Source of the DNA: Branchiostoma belcheri
Lineage: Eukaryota; Chordata; Leptocardii; Amphioxiformes; Branchiostomatidae
Direction: 5' to 3'
Assembly (NCBI RefSeq): GCF_001625305.1
Contig: NW_017803842.1
Span: forward strand, 110,638 to 174,637
Length of the DNA: 64,000 nucleotides
The notes below the pieces were generated by a model. It saw only the letters and a program-made list of their open reading frames with translations. It did not search any database and was not told the DNA's origin. This document shows, piece after piece, positions 60,505 to 64,000 of the stretch. Every line of letters begins with the position of its first letter. Within the stretch, counting starts at the first letter, position 1. Position numbers and translations under genes: made by a program.

Positions 60505-61347
60505 AAATGATAATTCAATGTACAATGTACCTTTACTTCAATCTACCATATTCTTTTTGTCTCATTGTCAATGTGAAAAAGCCATTTACTAAAACATTTA
60601 GTCGCTGAAAGATGCAACCTTTGTTATTTACTACACATTAGATTTTGTGTATTGATTAATATGCCAGTATAGATGATCGCCAATGTTTTTCTTGCCAACA
60701 TTTTTGCACTTGCTTCCTCCTATGTTGCAAAATAATAGGTGCAAATTGTTCCTTTTGTTCATACAATGTATAAGGTGTCCTTTGAACTTGATAGGCCATA
60801 GGATATACAATCAAAGGTTGGCTTTTTTAAAAACGAAAATGGTACTCTATTGGGTCATGATTTTGTGGATTTTGTAGTTTATAGATTGTACATAAATTTA
60901 CATGTGATGTCATTTTGTAGAACACAAAATGTGACATATCATCATTCTCCATACCTCTGCAAACACTGTGTACCTTTCTTCTTAAAAAAAAAGAATGAAA
61001 TGAGAAATGAATTATATAAAGAAAACTAGAATTCCATGGACACAATGAACAATTGGTTAACAAAAGTCCAGGTCTGATAACGACATGTACAGGACATGAG
61101 CATAAAATGTTTTTATTCTGTCTTGACTTGAATGTCTACAGATATGTTGAATGTTTGTAACAAATGTAGAGGTAGAATTATTAGTAACAAATCTATGAAA
61201 ATGTACATCAATAAACAGTGACTATCTGTAGGTCTTGTATATGCTGTTTGGTGTAATTTGTTATCAAAGTTGTGCGCAGTTTGGTAGATCACTACAAACA
61301 ACTGTGGAGACACATAACTTGAGAAAACAACAAAACTACAGTACCTA
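60505..61347. other. Non-coding downstream of tetraspanin
   Basis: No exon or repeat recognised. Confidence 0.4.
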
Positions 61348-61625
61348 AAGCCCTGTCACACACAGAACCTTCCCCTAACCACCAGTTGGCTGAAATTCGG
61401 AGCAGACTGACCAGATTTAGGCCATGCCTACCTTTCTATATGAATGAAATCAAATTTGAGTTAAATGTGAGTCAAATTTGACCCTTAAGCTGAACCTAAA
61501 TGTCTGGACTTGAATCCGGACCTGAACCTAAATGTGGGTTTAGGTACACAGCTCATGTTGCTCCTAACCATGGTTGGGAGGAGTTCAGCAGTGTTCAGTA
61601 GTAGGCCATGTGTGACAGGGGTTTA
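61348..61625. mobile_element. MITE (AAGCCCTGTCACAC ends) containing an hAT-MITE fragment
   Basis: Left AAAGCCCTGTCACACA and right TGTGTGACAGGGGTTT are inverted. Inside, TGGACTTGAATCCGGACCTG to GGGTTTAGGTAC matches the right end of the 34221-34622 element, suggesting a nested or shared sequence. Confidence 0.6.
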
Positions 61626-62297
61626 ACTTGAGCATGGAAATCAGCACAGTACATAATGTGGTCATTTTTGTAAGAGAAGAAATTAAAAGGCAAAGTTCTC
61701 TTAGAGGAGTGTTGACTACAGAGAAGAATACAATAATTTTCTAACAAAAAGTGAAATCAGTCACAGTGTACATGTTTAAGCATTTGGTGGATCGTGATCT
61801 CTTGGTTCCGACTAAAAGTATGTCTAGCAGGGTAGATACTACATGTACAATGTACCTTTAGTTTAAAGATATGATAGTACATAGCATTGGGGTGTGTGAC
61901 ACTATATAGTCTTTACTGGCTGTATAGAACACGTACCTGTGTAGGTAATAGGTACATGTCTTGTTTTCACATTTGAAATGCAGATGTATTTTAGAAATGA
62001 GATGATTTGAAAGGACCAACAAAATGGTGGGCACAGTATCAAAGCAACATCTACAATTATGTATGAGCAGCTTTTCAGATAAGTGCTATGGTTAAAGAAT
62101 CCTAAACAACTCCAAAGTTTGTTTGCTGCATCAAAGTGTTTGATACTTTGATTAACTGAAGAGTAATTTGAAGTTTGCTTATACAGTTGCACTATGTATA
62201 TGCAAATGTTATGTAATCTGAGGTATAACCATATGAGATATCACTGGTAACAGCCATGATTTCCAGCCATCAACAAAACGTGTTTGAATTCAGTTAA

Positions 62298-62641
62298 GGC
62301 CACACCAATTTAATTTGTTGTTTTTCGGACTCCCCCCTGTCAATTTTTTTCCAATTTGCAAAATGCTCAATCAAAGACATATTCTCGCCCCAACGTTGAA
62401 GAAAGTCCTTTTCTTCCTAGCTGTTAATGCAACAATGCAACTTTGTTTCATTAAAAGTTCAAAATCTATTGTTTTAATTATGAGATATTTTGTGTCCAGT
62501 GTGCTATGGGTCTGGCAACCAGACTGATATTGTAACATTTCTGGCTATTATGGGGTGCCATGGCATGTTTTTTTGGGGGCCCTGTCGCTTCATATTTTTC
62601 CTGAAAAAATCTGAGAAACAACAAATTAAATTGGTGTGGCC
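62298..62641. mobile_element. Harbinger-like MITE, copy 2
   Basis: Ends GGCCACACCAATTTAATTTG and inverse. The 3-bp flanks (TAA / TTG) no longer match. Confidence 0.65.
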
Positions 62642-62861
62642 TTGATAATGTTGAATCTTGTAATGTAAAGAAAAGATTGCAGCTGACTACATGCTCGAAA
62701 AAAGATACCAAATGCCTGTGATCTGTACCTCAGACGTGTGCCTCAAACAACAAACCTCAGGCTTGAAGTGACACACTAATTTCACATTCCTTTTTTTTGC
62801 TGTGTTTTATAGTTCTAGAGATTTCACCAGCAATTGGGCCTCCTGCTTTTTAGCAGTGTTA

Positions 62862-63208
62862 GGCCGCACCAATGTAATTTGTTGTTCCTTGACTTCTTGC
62901 AAGAAAAAAAAAAGATTCTGGTTCTGAATCAACTAAAAATGCTCATATTTTACCCCCAACAGTTGAGGAAAGTCCTTCCTAGTTGTTACAGTTTTTCCAT
63001 CTATCAATGCAGTGGTTTCATTAAAACTTCAAAATTCATTGTTTGAATATTAATCCAGCCTTTTGTGTTTACTTCATGGCTCGTATCATAGCATTTGAGG
63101 CTATAATAGGATGCCTAGACCTGTTTTTATTTTTATTTTTTTCATCCTGTCACTTCATATTTTTTCAGGAAAAAAATCCAAGAACCAACAAATTAAATTG
63201 GTGTGGCC
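62862..63208. mobile_element. Harbinger-like MITE, copy 3
   Basis: Ends GGCCGCACCAATGTAATTTG and CAAATTAAATTGGTGTGGCC, flanked by TTA on both sides. Confidence 0.7.
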
Positions 63209-64000
63209 TTATATAGAACAGTGTTGTGATTATAAGAACTACAGAAGCATTTTACCACAGTTGTCTCAGAATTCAGACATTCAGCTAGTAGTAATGTTAG
63301 TAGAAGCAATAGTCTACTTTTCTGAAATTCTAGATATGATAATGTATAAGGATCGAGGCCCCAAAACTTTATAGAGGCCCATGTGTGCAAAAAATCTGCA
63401 ATGTTACATGTGGAAGGTTTCATTCAATTGTCACAAGTGAAAATACAGTGGTGGTGAGAAGTATAGCTAAATCCTTGGGTAGTTCCAAAGGTTTTAAGGG
63501 TGGCCAGTTAAGTATTTTGTAGGTTGACGTTTACTTTTCAACCATTTTGATTTGAAAAAAAAAAGTCTTCTTGACCCTGCCCAACTTTGTAGATGGAATA
63601 GCCCTTGAATGTGGAATACACTGTGCAGTTGACAATGTGTACAATCCTTGGTGCGGTAACAACAAGATTTAAAAATTACAAACAATTTCCTATATATAGT
63701 CTACCGATGACCGTGGAAGCAGTGTATTTTTATACAGAGCCAGTAACAAAATTGGAATAAATGTTGTGTAAATGTTTTGTGGTTGTTCTTTTTGCCTATA
63801 GGTACACACGTCTAGCCTATTGCTGTTTTAAGATTTTACGTGAGAAATTTACCTTATAACATGAATTTTGTGATTTTTTAAACTACTATGAAAGATAAAA
63901 GAAAGACATAATGCGAATAGTTACGTGGTGCCAAACTCCAACTGTTGACAATTGAAACTATTTTATGGTTGTTTGAATGGATGAAAGATGTGGATACTAG
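63209..64000. other. Non-coding to window end
   Basis: Short frames only; nothing recognised. Confidence 0.4.

Noticed and set aside
1..64000. tRNA, rRNA or CRISPR arrays
   Set aside because: No intact tRNA cloverleaf was recognised (only the SINE head), no rRNA-like stretch and no spaced repeat array of CRISPR type; the tandem repeats here have no unique spacers.

Overview
The window is animal nuclear DNA: multi-exon genes with GT/AG introns, many short nonautonomous DNA transposons, a tRNA-derived SINE, LINE fragments and long microsatellites. The intron-rich NLR-type leucine-rich-repeat, CAP-domain, receptor-type cyclase and tetraspanin genes, together with the dense MITE load, point to an invertebrate deuterostome, most likely a cephalochordate (amphioxus, Branchiostoma). 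That assignment is inference; no single sequence proves it.

Layout. Positions 1-1.8 kb (+) hold the 3' end of a gene of 28-residue ribonuclease-inhibitor/NLR-type leucine-rich repeats, with four exons and a poly(A) signal. At 5.6-6.25 kb (+) there are weak exons of an unrecognised single-pass membrane protein. About 2-15 kb is otherwise intergenic, with foldback repeats and a LINE-like reverse-transcriptase tail (11.8-12.4 kb, -). From 21.85 down to about 15.46 kb (-) lies a secreted CAP-superfamily gene, complete from signal peptide through the CAP core. From 27.61 down to 24.58 kb (-) are the last five exons of a guanylate-cyclase catalytic domain; its 5' exons are not visible. From 28 to 50 kb no host exon was recognised. 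That stretch holds a 5'-truncated LINE, at least three MITE families, a 188-bp tandem duplication and a 1-kb foldback element whose arms are made of 22-24 bp tandem repeats. From 50.5 to 60.5 kb (+) lies a complete tetraspanin gene with seven coding exons and two alternative terminal coding exons.

The host genes show no operon-like relationship. They are independent transcription units: innate-recognition-like LRR, secreted CAP protein, cyclase and membrane organiser. The most informative observations are: (i) a MITE whose 9-bp target duplication coincides with the first nine intron bases of a cyclase exon, so the splice donor lies inside the duplication; (ii) loss of conserved catalytic-site residues in that cyclase domain; (iii) two in-phase alternative tetraspanin C-termini; (iv) the foldback element with repeat-built arms; (v) a strikingly Cys-rich frame in the putative last CAP exon that does not match the upstream splice phase.

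Exon boundaries were placed by eye from splice dinucleotides, reading phase and family alignment knowledge. No search or alignment was run.
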